Program-made: the position numbers and the translations under genes
Assembly (NCBI GenBank): GCA_023432655.1
Contig: JAEYUK010000219.1
Coordinates: forward strand, 1-17,339
Source: Pseudomonadota bacterium
GTDB taxonomy: Bacteria > Bdellovibrionota > Bacteriovoracia > Bacteriovoracales > Bacteriovoracaceae
Direction of reading: 5' to 3'
Length of the DNA: 17,339 bases
Shown: positions 7,917 through 16,899 of the stretch, piece by piece
How positions within the stretch are numbered: the first letter of the stretch is position 1
Layout: the number at the start of each line of letters is the position of its first letter
Notes under the pieces: generated by a model
What the model saw: the letters and a program-made list of their open reading frames with translations, nothing else
The model's database searches: none
Told to the model about the DNA's origin: nothing

Positions 7917-8228
7917 TCAGGCAATAGGAGGCCTGAGGGCGGGGCCTACAGTTATCCCTTGAAAGTTCTGCTCAATACGGCAGAAATCAACAATCACAAT
8001 GAAATTAGAAGGAATCGATATAACAGCGGATTTTTTGATGATCTTGGAAGAACAGCCAAAAGAACAATGAGAAACATCGTGATCTTTTGAACTATGTTCC
8101 ACATCGCTACAAGCGCTTTCTTTAAGTGCCTCAATCTGGCAATTCTCTTCAAATTCAGGAGTATTGCAGCAATCTGCAAAAACAGAGTAAGAAAATAGAA
8201 TGGTTAGTATGAGGACTAAAAACTTCAC
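7917..8228 (-). CDS. Cys/His-rich small secreted protein, first gene of the metal efflux operon
   Basis: A 103-residue protein read from a GTG at 8228. From there the product begins directly with a Sec signal (VKFLVLILTILFSYSVFA, cut near residue 18) and a mature Cys/His-rich stretch: C20, C21, C30, C40, C55, C59, with EHSSKDHDVSHCSFGC carrying four His. The tail is hydrophobic (VISIPSNFIVIVDFC) and then ends in GPALRPPIA. The frame also has an ATG at 8294, but that would put a terminator-like GC hairpin and a promoter inside the gene. A likely promoter sits directly before the GTG with no ribosome site, so the mRNA may be leaderless. Small thiol/His-rich secreted proteins preceding heavy-metal efflux genes are a recurring arrangement. 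Periplasmic metal binding or sensing is inferred. I cannot give a family name. Confidence 0.65.
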   Translation of the reverse strand: MKFLVLILTILFSYSVFADCCNTPEFEENCQIEALKESACSDVEHSSKDHDVSHCSFGCSSKIIKKSAVISIPSNFIVIVDFCRIEQNFQGITVGPALRPPIA

Positions 8229-8234
8229 GTTGTT

Positions 8235-8263
8235 ATTGTAATTGAATGAATTAGTAAAGACAA
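8235..8263 (-). promoter_or_regulatory. Sigma70-like promoter of the metal efflux operon
   Basis: On the minus strand TTGTCT (8258-8263), a 17-bp spacer and TACAAT (8235-8240) match the -35/-10 pattern with 4/6 and 5/6 bases. The -10 box ends only 6 nt before the GTG at 8228, so transcription would begin at or next to the start codon, giving a leaderless message. The -35 box doubles as the T-rich tail of the hairpin just upstream. Confidence 0.5.
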
Positions 8264-8286
8264 GGGAGCCCCAGCTCCCCTCCCTT
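8264..8286 (-). terminator. GC-rich terminator hairpin upstream of the efflux operon promoter
   Basis: GGGAGC (8264-8269) pairs with GCTCCC (8274-8279) around a 4-nt loop. GGGAG can alternatively pair with the adjacent second CTCCC copy (AAGGGAG 8262-8268 with CTCCCTT 8280-8286). On the minus strand it is followed by TTGTCTTT and on the plus strand by five T residues, so it may work in both directions. It lies 9 bp after the stop of the 8295-8498 ORF and separates that gene from the efflux operon. Confidence 0.5.
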
Positions 8287-8294
8287 TTTAACAT

Positions 8295-8498
8295 TTAATT
8301 AAGATGTTTCTTGCCCAACTCGCCAATAATCTTAGCGACGGCTTCCTGCACACTTTGACTCGTACCTTCAGGGGCATTAAAACCGATTTTACCTAACCAC
8401 TGCTGGAATAAATTCTGAGCAATGCCAGCAGGTGTTGTATTTTGAAAAAGATTTAAAAAAATAATATGGAGTCGAATTTTCTTGAAACCAGCTTCCAT
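8295..8498 (-). CDS. Small protein of unknown function (start or frame uncertain)
   Basis: A 67-codon frame I do not recognise. The C-terminal two thirds (NTTPAGIAQNLFQQWLGKIG, then an APEGTSQSVQEAVAKIIGELGKK segment) read like a genuine soluble, helical protein; the first 15 residues are less convincing. The ATG at 8498 has no ribosome site at normal spacing. It lies in the 13-nt loop of a 9-bp inverted repeat (TCTTGAAAC/GTTTCAAGA, 8480-8510). Another ATG at 8515 opens a different frame (MNLETLWKLVSRKFDSILFF) that stops within the run of seven T at 8455-8461 (minus strand); one extra T there would fuse it to this frame and give about 73 residues. It sits 44 bp after the LysR gene on the same strand and ends at a terminator-like hairpin. 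Confidence 0.42.
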   Translation of the reverse strand: MEAGFKKIRLHIIFLNLFQNTTPAGIAQNLFQQWLGKIGFNAPEGTSQSVQEAVAKIIGELGKKHLN

Positions 8499-8510
8499 AA
8501 TGTTTCAAGA
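8480..8510. repeat. 9-bp inverted repeat enclosing the start codon of the small ORF
   Basis: TCTTGAAAC (8480-8488) and GTTTCAAGA (8502-8510) are perfect inverted copies with a 13-nt spacer containing the minus-strand ATG at 8496-8498. In mRNA this would be a hairpin with the start codon in the loop; at DNA level it could be an operator. Confidence 0.4.
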
Positions 8511-8542
8511 TTCATCCTTTAAGCTAAGATGTTATATTCGGA

Positions 8543-10648
<2,106 letters not shown>

Positions 10649-10649
<1 letters not shown>

Positions 10650-11233
10650 TGGAAGTAATAAGACTCATAGGTAAAGAAGCTCGATGCTATGTGAATGAAC
10701 TGGCAGAACTTCGTCTCAAGGTCTTCTATGATTATCCTTACCTCTATGAAGGTAATCTCGAGTACGAGAAAAAATACCTGGAGACCTACTTCAAAGCGGA
10801 GCATTCGATCATCGTCCTTCTGAAAGACCATGATAAAATTGTGGGGGCAACCACCGGTATCTGGGCCCATGAAGAGGAAGAACATTTTCGAGAACCATTC
10901 CGGACCTGGGGATTAAATCCCGAAGAGGTCTTCTACTTTGGAGAATCAGTTCTTCTTAGAGAGTACCGCGGCCAAGGCCATGGAAAAGTATTTTTCCAGG
11001 AAAGAGAAAGATACGCTCGAACACTCCCCTTCATAAAACATCTGTCCTTCTGCGGAGTCGTTCGAGAGAATCATCCCTTAGAACCCCAGGGATACAAACC
11101 GCTGGATCGTTTTTGGGAATCACAGGGTTTTAAAAAGGCCCAGGGGCTAGTGACTGAATATCACTGGAAAGATCGCGGGGATGAACAAGAAACAAATAAA
11201 AAAATGCAATATTGGATCAAGGAGATTAAATGA
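10649..11233 (+). CDS. GNAT-family N-acetyltransferase
   Basis: A 194-residue acetyl-CoA-dependent N-acetyltransferase. The acetyl-CoA pyrophosphate loop R107-G-Q-G-H-G112 follows a beta strand (FYFGESVLLREY), as in GNAT motif A, and a central strand reads SIIVLLKDHDKIVGATTGIW. The C-terminal part has an unusual segment, VVRENHPLEPQGYKPLDRFWESQGFKK, that ends in the common GNAT pattern FWESQGFKK before the final strand. The start codon shares one base with the stop of the alcohol dehydrogenase gene (TAATG) and its stop overlaps the next gene by 4 bp (ATGA), so it is embedded in one transcript. Acceptor substrate is unknown; a small amine or amide intermediate shared with the downstream nitrilase-like hydrolase is an attractive guess only. 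Confidence 0.85.
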
Positions 11234-11628
11234 CAACTTTAGAATTAGTAAGAAAGTACTATGACTGCTTTAACGCCAAAGATTTTGAAGGACAGCTCTC
11301 ACTCCTTACTGACGACGTTATTCATGACATCAATCAGGGTGAGCGACAAACTGGTAAAGAGACGTTTAGAAAATTTCTAGGTATCATGGATACGAACTAT
11401 GATGAATTCCTTGATAACATGGTCATCATGGCAACAGAAGATGGAAAGCGTGCCAGTGCCGAGTTCATTTGTAATGGCACCTATAAAGTGACGGCCGAAG
11501 GACTTCCAGCTGCTCGTGGCCAGAAGTATCGTCTACCGGTTGGCGCCTTCTTCGAAATCGCTAATGGAAAAATTGCTCGGGTCACAAACTATTACAATCT
11601 CGAAGATTGGATCAACCAGGTAAAATAA
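11230..11628 (+). CDS. NTF2-like / SnoaL-type (ketosteroid isomerase-related) protein
   Basis: A 132-residue protein with the cone-shaped NTF2/SnoaL fold pattern: helical start (LELVRKYYDCFNAKDFEGQLSLL), DDVIHDINQGE strand, a phenylalanine-rich helix (GKETFRKFLGIMD), then paired strands ending in YRLPVGAFFEIANGKIARVTNYYNLEDW. This closing pattern (FEIxxGKIxRxTxYYN) is characteristic of ketosteroid isomerase-related and SnoaL-like members, which bind or isomerise small hydrophobic substrates. AAGGAG (11219-11224) lies 5 nt before the ATG. The gene overlaps the acetyltransferase by 4 bp and the next gene begins one base after its stop. Catalytic role cannot be read from sequence; it may form or hold an intermediate between its operon partners. 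Confidence 0.82.
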   Translation: MTTLELVRKYYDCFNAKDFEGQLSLLTDDVIHDINQGERQTGKETFRKFLGIMDTNYDEFLDNMVIMATEDGKRASAEFICNGTYKVTAEGLPAARGQKYRLPVGAFFEIANGKIARVTNYYNLEDWINQVK

Positions 11629-11629
11629 T

Positions 11630-12454
11630 ATGAAAGTTTCAGTCATCAGTTATTCTCTTTCTAATCAACCCAAAACACTCAAGGAGTGGGAAGAGAGACT
11701 GATTACTGAAATTAACCAGCTCGCCACTCACTCAGAAATCATACTCTATCCTGAACTTTTTCTTATGGGATTAAGTGACTATTTCGTAGGAATGGTAGAG
11801 AAACAACTTCTCGACATCGCGGCCTACACCTATGAAAAGCTCCTGCCTAAACTGACAGAAACCCTTCATGGTAAAAATATTCTGCTTTGTCTGGGAAGTG
11901 GCCCACGAGTTGAAGAAGATAAGCTTTATAATACATCTGCCATCTGGGTGAAAGATACTTGGGTCTATCAGGATAAAATCCATTTAACTCCCTGGGAGAC
12001 TGCTTTCACTGCCGGCAATGCTGTGAGGTTATTTGAATTTAAAAATTTAAGAACCGCTTGTGTCATCTGCTTTGATATGGAACAACCAGGTCTGGCTTTG
12101 TATCTGAAAAAAGCGGGAGTGGATTTAATCTTGTGCCCATCTGCCACGACTAATAAGAACGGCAATCAGAGAGTAAATCGCTGTGCTTCTTCACGTGCGG
12201 TGGAATTAGGTGCGGCCGTTTTCACTTCTCCGCTGGTAGGACAAAGTGAATGTGAGCTGGTAGACCATAATGAAGGACGTCAGGGCCTTTTCCTTCCAGC
12301 TCAAGAAGCGGTCACAGTGGAGCAAGAGCAGTTTTCCGAATACTCGAATCAAAAGTATGTCATTCAGGAGTACGATCTGGATACGACCATGCTTAAAAAA
12401 CTCAAAGAAGAAGATGAAGAGACTAAGCCCTATTTCAAAGGCGATCTCATTTAG
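11630..12454 (+). CDS. Carbon-nitrogen hydrolase (nitrilase superfamily)
   Basis: A 274-residue cytosolic nitrilase-superfamily enzyme, probably an amidase-type hydrolase. The catalytic triad is intact: E42 in ILYPELFL, K116 in YQDKIHLTPWE and C147 in ACVICFDMEQP, the latter being the family nucleophile elbow (normally C-Y/F-D/E). LILCPSATTNKNGNQRVNRCASSRAVELGA continues the usual scaffold. Length suits aliphatic amidase-like or omega-amidase/Nit branches more than true nitrilases (usually above 300 residues). The ribosome site is weak (AGG about 10 nt upstream), but the start lies one base after the preceding stop, so translation is probably coupled. The 3' end overlaps the convergent acetyltransferase gene by 4 bp. 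Natural substrate unknown. Confidence 0.9.
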   Translation: MKVSVISYSLSNQPKTLKEWEERLITEINQLATHSEIILYPELFLMGLSDYFVGMVEKQLLDIAAYTYEKLLPKLTETLHGKNILLCLGSGPRVEEDKLYNTSAIWVKDTWVYQDKIHLTPWETAFTAGNAVRLFEFKNLRTACVICFDMEQPGLALYLKKAGVDLILCPSATTNKNGNQRVNRCASSRAVELGAAVFTSPLVGQSECELVDHNEGRQGLFLPAQEAVTVEQEQFSEYSNQKYVIQEYDLDTTMLKKLKEEDEETKPYFKGDLI

Positions 12455-12972
12455 AAAGCTCCCCTAAAGGGGCGGTCAATTGCATATTCGAAAATAATTC
12501 TGCCAGACTTTTCAAATTCCCGAAAAAGATGTCCACCTATCTTCTCCATGGCCTTTTGCGAGCGGATGTTATTTGAATCAACGTGGAAGAGGGCCCGCTT
12601 GAAATGAGTTAGAGCGTGATTAATCATTAGATGTTTCATCTGCCGGTTATACTCTCCGCCCCAGTATTTTCGAGCTAAGAAAGTATACCCAATAACAACA
12701 TCACCTTTTTTCAGATCGGCCTCGTAGTACCTGGAGCTTCCAATTATTTTGGAGGTGGATTTATCTATCACTACTAAGGCACCGCCGCTCTTTAAAGAAT
12801 CTTGAAAAAGAGAGGTAAAAACGTCGAGTTGATAACGATTTTTAAAGGGGTGTTGCTCCCAGATCAATGGATCGGAGGCCACCTCATAAAGGTCCTTAAA
12901 ATCAGTCTCAAGTAGAGGTCTGATAAGGATACGTTCATTCTGCAAAGTGGGTTGCAAAATCAATTCAACCAT
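12451..12972 (-). CDS. GNAT acetyltransferase, RimJ/RimL-like
   Basis: A 173-residue acetyltransferase of the RimJ/RimL-like group, which acetylates N-termini of proteins or small amines. Family signs: LQNERILIRPLLETDFKDLYEVASDP at the N-terminus, IIGSSRYYEADLKKGDVVIGYTFLARKYWGGEYNRQMKHLM (strand followed by acetyl-CoA loop) and the late VDSNNIRSQKAMEKIGG, the typical N-x-x-S-x-x-x-x-E-K-x-G motif. The acetyl-CoA loop reads ARKYWGGEYNR and is not a strict RxxGxG/A, common in this branch. Its ATG overlaps the 3' end of the PaaZ-like gene by 8 bp, so the two are co-transcribed. The 3' end overlaps the nitrilase-family gene on the other strand. It is a different GNAT branch from the one at 10649-11233. 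Confidence 0.88.
   Translation of the reverse strand: MVELILQPTLQNERILIRPLLETDFKDLYEVASDPLIWEQHPFKNRYQLDVFTSLFQDSLKSGGALVVIDKSTSKIIGSSRYYEADLKKGDVVIGYTFLARKYWGGEYNRQMKHLMINHALTHFKRALFHVDSNNIRSQKAMEKIGGHLFREFEKSGRIIFEYAIDRPFRGAF
12461..12472. terminator. Short hairpin at the convergent gene ends
   Basis: CCCCTAAAGGGG forms a 4-bp stem with a TAAA loop, just beyond the stop of the plus-strand nitrilase-family gene and inside the last codons of the minus-strand acetyltransferase. No T tract follows on either strand, so it is a weak candidate at best. Confidence 0.2.
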
Positions 12973-15016
12973 CCTGATTTTTCTTCATCACCATCGTTAA
13001 AATAGTTGCTACCGCTACTGAGTCACCGGTTTCATCGTAAACATCAACCAGCCACTTCACGATACCTTTGGCAATATCGTCCGGTGACCTCTTCTCCTGA
13101 TCAATTTTCTCTTTGCAGGTGAAGCGCACACCGATGGTGGCACCAGGGTAGACAGGTTTAATAAATCGGCATTCATCTAATCCATAGTTTAAAAGTACTG
13201 GGCCTTTCGGTGGATCAACAAATAGGCCTGCCGCTCGGGAGAGAATGAAATAGCCATGGGCCACTCGGCCTTTAAAGATGGTGCCTTCAAGGGACTTCTC
13301 ATCCATGTGGGCATAGAACTTGTCTCCCGAAAGATCAGCGAAGTCTTCGATGTCCTTCAAAGTGACTTGATGTTTTTCAGTAATAAGCGTGTCACCAACT
13401 TTCAACTCTTCAAAGTATTTACGGAATGGATGAACATCAGAAATCGTCTGCTTCGCTCCATACTGGTATTGATTAGTAATTTTTGTAAGAGTCGTAGGAC
13501 TGCCTTGAATGGCCGTGCGCTGAAGGTAGTGCATAACTCCACGCTTACCACCCATTTCTTCCCCACCGCCGGCGCGTCCCGGGCCACCATGAACCATCAT
13601 TGGCATAGGCGAACCATGTCCGGTACTCTCTTTCGCGCAGTCGGCATTGAGCACCAGAATACGGCCGTGCATACTGGCCGCTTCCACCACAAACTCAGCT
13701 GCAATCTCATCATCGGCAGTTACAATAGAAGAAACTAATGAACCAAGACCCATGCGAGAAAGCTCGATAGCATCTTCTGTCGTTTTATAAGGCATGAGTG
13801 TAGAAACCGGACCAAAAGCTTCAATGTTATGACAGTCTGTTTTCTCAAATGGCCTTTCATTTAAGAACAAGATTGGCGGCATGAAGGCACCTTTTTGGGC
13901 ATCAGCTCCTACGACATTAAATTCATCCAGGTTTCCGAAAACAATTTTTTGCGACTTGGAAAGGGCGTTGACCTTCTCGCGCACTTCTTTCCGTTGAGCT
14001 TCCCCGGCAAGGGATCCCATACGAACGTCTTTAAGTTCTGGATTCCCAATAGTCGTTGTCGCCAGACGTTTTGAGAGTCCTTCCTGAACAGCTTCAATAA
14101 GATTTTCAGGAACGATTAGGCGCCGAACGGCGGTACATTTCTGACCTGCCTTGATGGTGATTTCTTTGGCCGCTTCTTTAATAAAAATATCGAACTCAGG
14201 AGAATCTCTCTTCACATCGAGACCCAGCACCATCGCGTTTAAAGAATCTGCTTCCAGGTTAAAGGGAACTGACTCTTCTACTAATCTTGGATGGGACTTA
14301 AGCATTTTCCCAGTGGAAGCCGAACCCGTGAAGGTCACGACATCTTGATTCATGACATGATCAAGAATACCGTTTGCCGATCCGCAAATAAGCTGGAGGG
14401 ACCCTTCAGGTAAAATTCCCGAAGCGATGATCTCTCTCGCTACGGCTTCAGTTAGAAAACTCGTGATGGTCGCCGGTTTCACAATCGCCGGAACACCCGC
14501 AAATAAGTTCACTGCTATTTTTTCGAGCATCCCCCAAACAGGGAAATTGAAAGCATTAATGTGAATCGCTACACCTTGCTTGGGAACAGCGATATGATGA
14601 CCAATAAAACTTCCGCCCTTCGAGAGTTTTTCCATCTCACCATCAACGTAATAAGGAAGATCCGGAAACTGACGGCGAAGAGAGGCATACGCAAATAAGT
14701 TACCAATCCCACCTTCAATATCAATCCAAGAATCTACGCGGGTGGCACCAGTGAGATAACTGATCTTATAGAACTCTTCTTTTTTCTCTGTGAGGTGAAG
14801 GGCCAGGGCCTTTAACATCCGGCCACGTTCCTGAAAAGTCATCTTACGAAGCTTCTTCCCACCCGTGGTTCGAGCATAATCCATCATATCGCCAAAACTA
14901 AGACCACGAGAACTAGCAGTATAAATGGCCTCTCCAGTTACAGCATTGAAAAGGGTTTGACCTTCACCAAGGCCAGGAGTCCATTTACCAAGGGCATAGT
15001 TTTCTAAGTGGCGCAT
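12965..15016 (-). CDS. paaZ: PaaZ-type bifunctional aldehyde dehydrogenase / MaoC enoyl-CoA hydratase
   Basis: A 683-residue two-domain enzyme matching PaaZ, which in aerobic phenylacetate breakdown opens the oxepin-CoA ring with its hydratase domain and oxidises the resulting aldehyde with NADP+ in its dehydrogenase domain. Residues 1 to about 525 are aldehyde dehydrogenase: catalytic E255 (FNLEADSLN), nucleophile C294 (AGQKCTAVRR), cofactor segment TFTGSASTG (228-236). Residues about 530-683 are MaoC-type: HPFRKYFEELKVGDT, then DLSGDKFYAHMD with D565 and H570 as the hydratase pair. Length and landmarks agree with the E. coli enzyme from end to end. AAGGA (15023-15027) is 6 nt before the ATG. 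No other phenylacetate genes lie in this window. It overlaps a GNAT gene by 8 bp. Confidence 0.95.
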   Translation of the reverse strand: MRHLENYALGKWTPGLGEGQTLFNAVTGEAIYTASSRGLSFGDMMDYARTTGGKKLRKMTFQERGRMLKALALHLTEKKEEFYKISYLTGATRVDSWIDIEGGIGNLFAYASLRRQFPDLPYYVDGEMEKLSKGGSFIGHHIAVPKQGVAIHINAFNFPVWGMLEKIAVNLFAGVPAIVKPATITSFLTEAVAREIIASGILPEGSLQLICGSANGILDHVMNQDVVTFTGSASTGKMLKSHPRLVEESVPFNLEADSLNAMVLGLDVKRDSPEFDIFIKEAAKEITIKAGQKCTAVRRLIVPENLIEAVQEGLSKRLATTTIGNPELKDVRMGSLAGEAQRKEVREKVNALSKSQKIVFGNLDEFNVVGADAQKGAFMPPILFLNERPFEKTDCHNIEAFGPVSTLMPYKTTEDAIELSRMGLGSLVSSIVTADDEIAAEFVVEAASMHGRILVLNADCAKESTGHGSPMPMMVHGGPGRAGGGEEMGGKRGVMHYLQRTAIQGSPTTLTKITNQYQYGAKQTISDVHPFRKYFEELKVGDTLITEKHQVTLKDIEDFADLSGDKFYAHMDEKSLEGTIFKGRVAHGYFILSRAAGLFVDPPKGPVLLNYGLDECRFIKPVYPGATIGVRFTCKEKIDQEKRSPDDIAKGIVKWLVDVYDETGDSVAVATILTMVMKKNQDG

Positions 15017-15051
15017 ATCTCTTCCTTAACTGGGTAATTTTGTAAGATGTT

Positions 15052-15079
15052 AGTTTAACATTAGTGCTATTAGATGCAA
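15052..15079 (-). promoter_or_regulatory. Putative paaZ promoter with overlapping palindromic operator
   Basis: On the minus strand TTGCAT (15074-15079), a 16-bp spacer and TAAACT (15052-15057) form a plausible promoter about 35 bp upstream of the paaZ start. The -10 box overlaps an inverted repeat ATGTTA-N3-TAACAT (15047-15061), the type of site a dimeric repressor would use to block initiation. No regulator gene adjoins it. Confidence 0.35.
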
Positions 15080-15100
15080 AATTAGTTCTTGCTTGAATTG

Positions 15101-15124
15101 CGTTAAAAAAGGCACCTTTTAACG
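15101..15124 (-). terminator. Terminator of the 38-codon ORF upstream of paaZ
   Basis: On the minus strand CGTTAAAAGG is followed, after two bases, by CCTTTTTTAACG: complementary arms with a two-base excess in the T run, giving a hairpin that ends in a T tract. It overlaps the stop codon of the small basic ORF (15119-15121) and separates it from paaZ. The near symmetry could also stop plus-strand transcripts. Confidence 0.5.
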
Positions 15125-15235
15125 GCGCTTAACCCTTTTACTTTTCTGGGAATCATCACCTCTCATCTTTCCTCCATGACCACCAACTTTCTCGCGCAGA
15201 TCTTTTTTCTCAAACTTCTTTTCAATCACTCTCAT
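15119..15235 (-). CDS. Small basic protein, 38 residues, unknown function
   Basis: A short gene easily missed by length filters. The frame runs ATG (15235) to TAA (15119) and encodes a 38-residue, strongly basic, hydrophilic peptide: it starts MRVIEKKFEKKDLREK, has a glycine/histidine turn (VGGHGGKMRGDD) and ends KSKRVKRR. Evidence that it is real: a consensus AAGGAGG ribosome site (15241-15247) at 5-nt spacing, a possible promoter upstream, and a terminator-like hairpin beginning at its stop codon. There is no signal peptide or membrane segment. Such Arg/Lys-rich tails suit nucleic-acid or ribosome binding, but no family is recognised and the role is open. It is on the paaZ strand but probably a separate transcript. 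Confidence 0.6.
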   Translation of the reverse strand: MRVIEKKFEKKDLREKVGGHGGKMRGDDSQKSKRVKRR

Positions 15236-15240
15236 AAGCG

Positions 15241-15247
15241 CCTCCTT
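15241..15247 (-). promoter_or_regulatory. Consensus ribosome binding site of the 38-codon ORF
   Basis: AAGGAGG on the minus strand, 5 nt before the ATG at 15235. It is the closest match to the anti-Shine-Dalgarno sequence that I noticed in the window and is the main argument that the short frame is translated. Confidence 0.65.
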
Positions 15248-15272
15248 AATCATTTAATCCTAGTTTAAAAAA

Positions 15273-15301
15273 ATTATTCTTAAGACTTAATCTCGGCCCA
15301 A
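15273..15301 (-). promoter_or_regulatory. Possible promoter of the 38-codon ORF
   Basis: On the minus strand TTGGGC (15296-15301), a 17-bp spacer and AATAAT (15273-15278) give a fair -10 (5/6) and poor -35 (3/6). The spacer contains the palindrome TTAAGACTTAA (15280-15290). The resulting leader would be about 30 nt. Confidence 0.3.
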
Positions 15302-15382
15302 AGTTCCAAAATCAAAACGAACAAAAATCATTATTTAATTTCTCTGGTCCACAAATTGCACCCAATGAATAAGGAGAACTAT

Positions 15383-16131
<749 letters not shown>

Positions 16132-16764
16132 TTAAAGCGGTTTGATAATGAAATAAATGTAAATGCTAATGATCGCTGCAAAAAAACACCAAACCGAGAA
16201 TGCTGTCTGTATAAATAGAATCTGAGTCGCGACCAGTGCCAATAAAATCAGAATACCAAAAATTTTAATCTCTTTAAGACTTGAAGAAAAATTGGCAAGG
16301 ACAGTAGGAAGAACATACACCCAGCGAACTTCAGAGACAAACGACAGAGGATAATTAAAGTTATAATCAATGTGATGATCTAATACCTTGGCTTCCACCC
16401 CGTAACGAATCGTATGAAATAAATAATAAGTCGAAACCATAACTCCAATAAAAGTAAAACCTTTAAGGACTCTCCTGCGATCAGCATTTTTTTCGAGAGA
16501 TAAAACCGAAAGAGGAATCCATATGGGCCAAAAACTCTGGCCTATAATGACAAAGATAAGTACTGGAATTTGGCTACACGAAGTGATCGATGCTCCATTA
16601 TGGCAAATCCAAATTAAACTCTCAGCAAATTGTTGAATGGAAAATATTATGGGGACACTTGCTAGCATCAAGTAAGAGGACTTCGAAGCCTTAGTGATAG
16701 TATGACTTCCAGTGGCCAGCAGGACACTTCCGGTTACGATACTGGCCGTGGCCGAAAAGCACAT
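16132..16764 (-). CDS. DUF6629-like multi-pass membrane protein
   Basis: A 210-residue integral inner-membrane protein. It opens with [19 protein letters not shown], the highly characteristic N-terminus of the DUF6629-type family, and [13 protein letters not shown] matches the family's Q-Q/F-x-E-G/S-L-x-W pattern in the second helix. About six to seven hydrophobic segments are visible: roughly 5-20, 30-55, 66-90, 101-118, 148-160, 169-185 and 188-208. Function of the family is unknown to me. GGAGGG lies 5-6 nt upstream of the ATG. The gene is convergent with the frameshifted SDR gene; it abuts the restored SDR stop at 16131, while the frameshifted frame would overlap it by 4 bp. No operon partner. 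Confidence 0.8.
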   Translation of the reverse strand: MCFSATASIVTGSVLLATGSHTITKASKSSYLMLASVPIIFSIQQFAESLIWICHNGASITSCSQIPVLIFVIIGQSFWPIWIPLSVLSLEKNADRRRVLKGFTFIGVMVSTYYLFHTIRYGVEAKVLDHHIDYNFNYPLSFVSEVRWVYVLPTVLANFSSSLKEIKIFGILILLALVATQILFIQTAFSVWCFFAAIISIYIYFIIKPL

Positions 16765-16899
16765 TCATCCCTCCAGGTATTAACACCTTATCATGTCTCT
16801 CCTCTCCAAACCTCTTCATTTTAATTACCAATGATCAGAGACTTAACTCCCTAAACAAAAGACCCTAAATGATGACTCCTAAGATGCCGAAAAAAGGAT

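Noticed and set aside
8229..8294. ATG at 8294 as start of the Cys/His-rich protein
   Set aside because: It would translate a terminator-like hairpin and the promoter into 22 polar residues ahead of the signal peptide core.
13256..13738. 160-codon plus-strand open frame opposite paaZ
   Set aside because: Antisense to a gene whose product aligns with PaaZ from end to end; no supporting start signal or domain.
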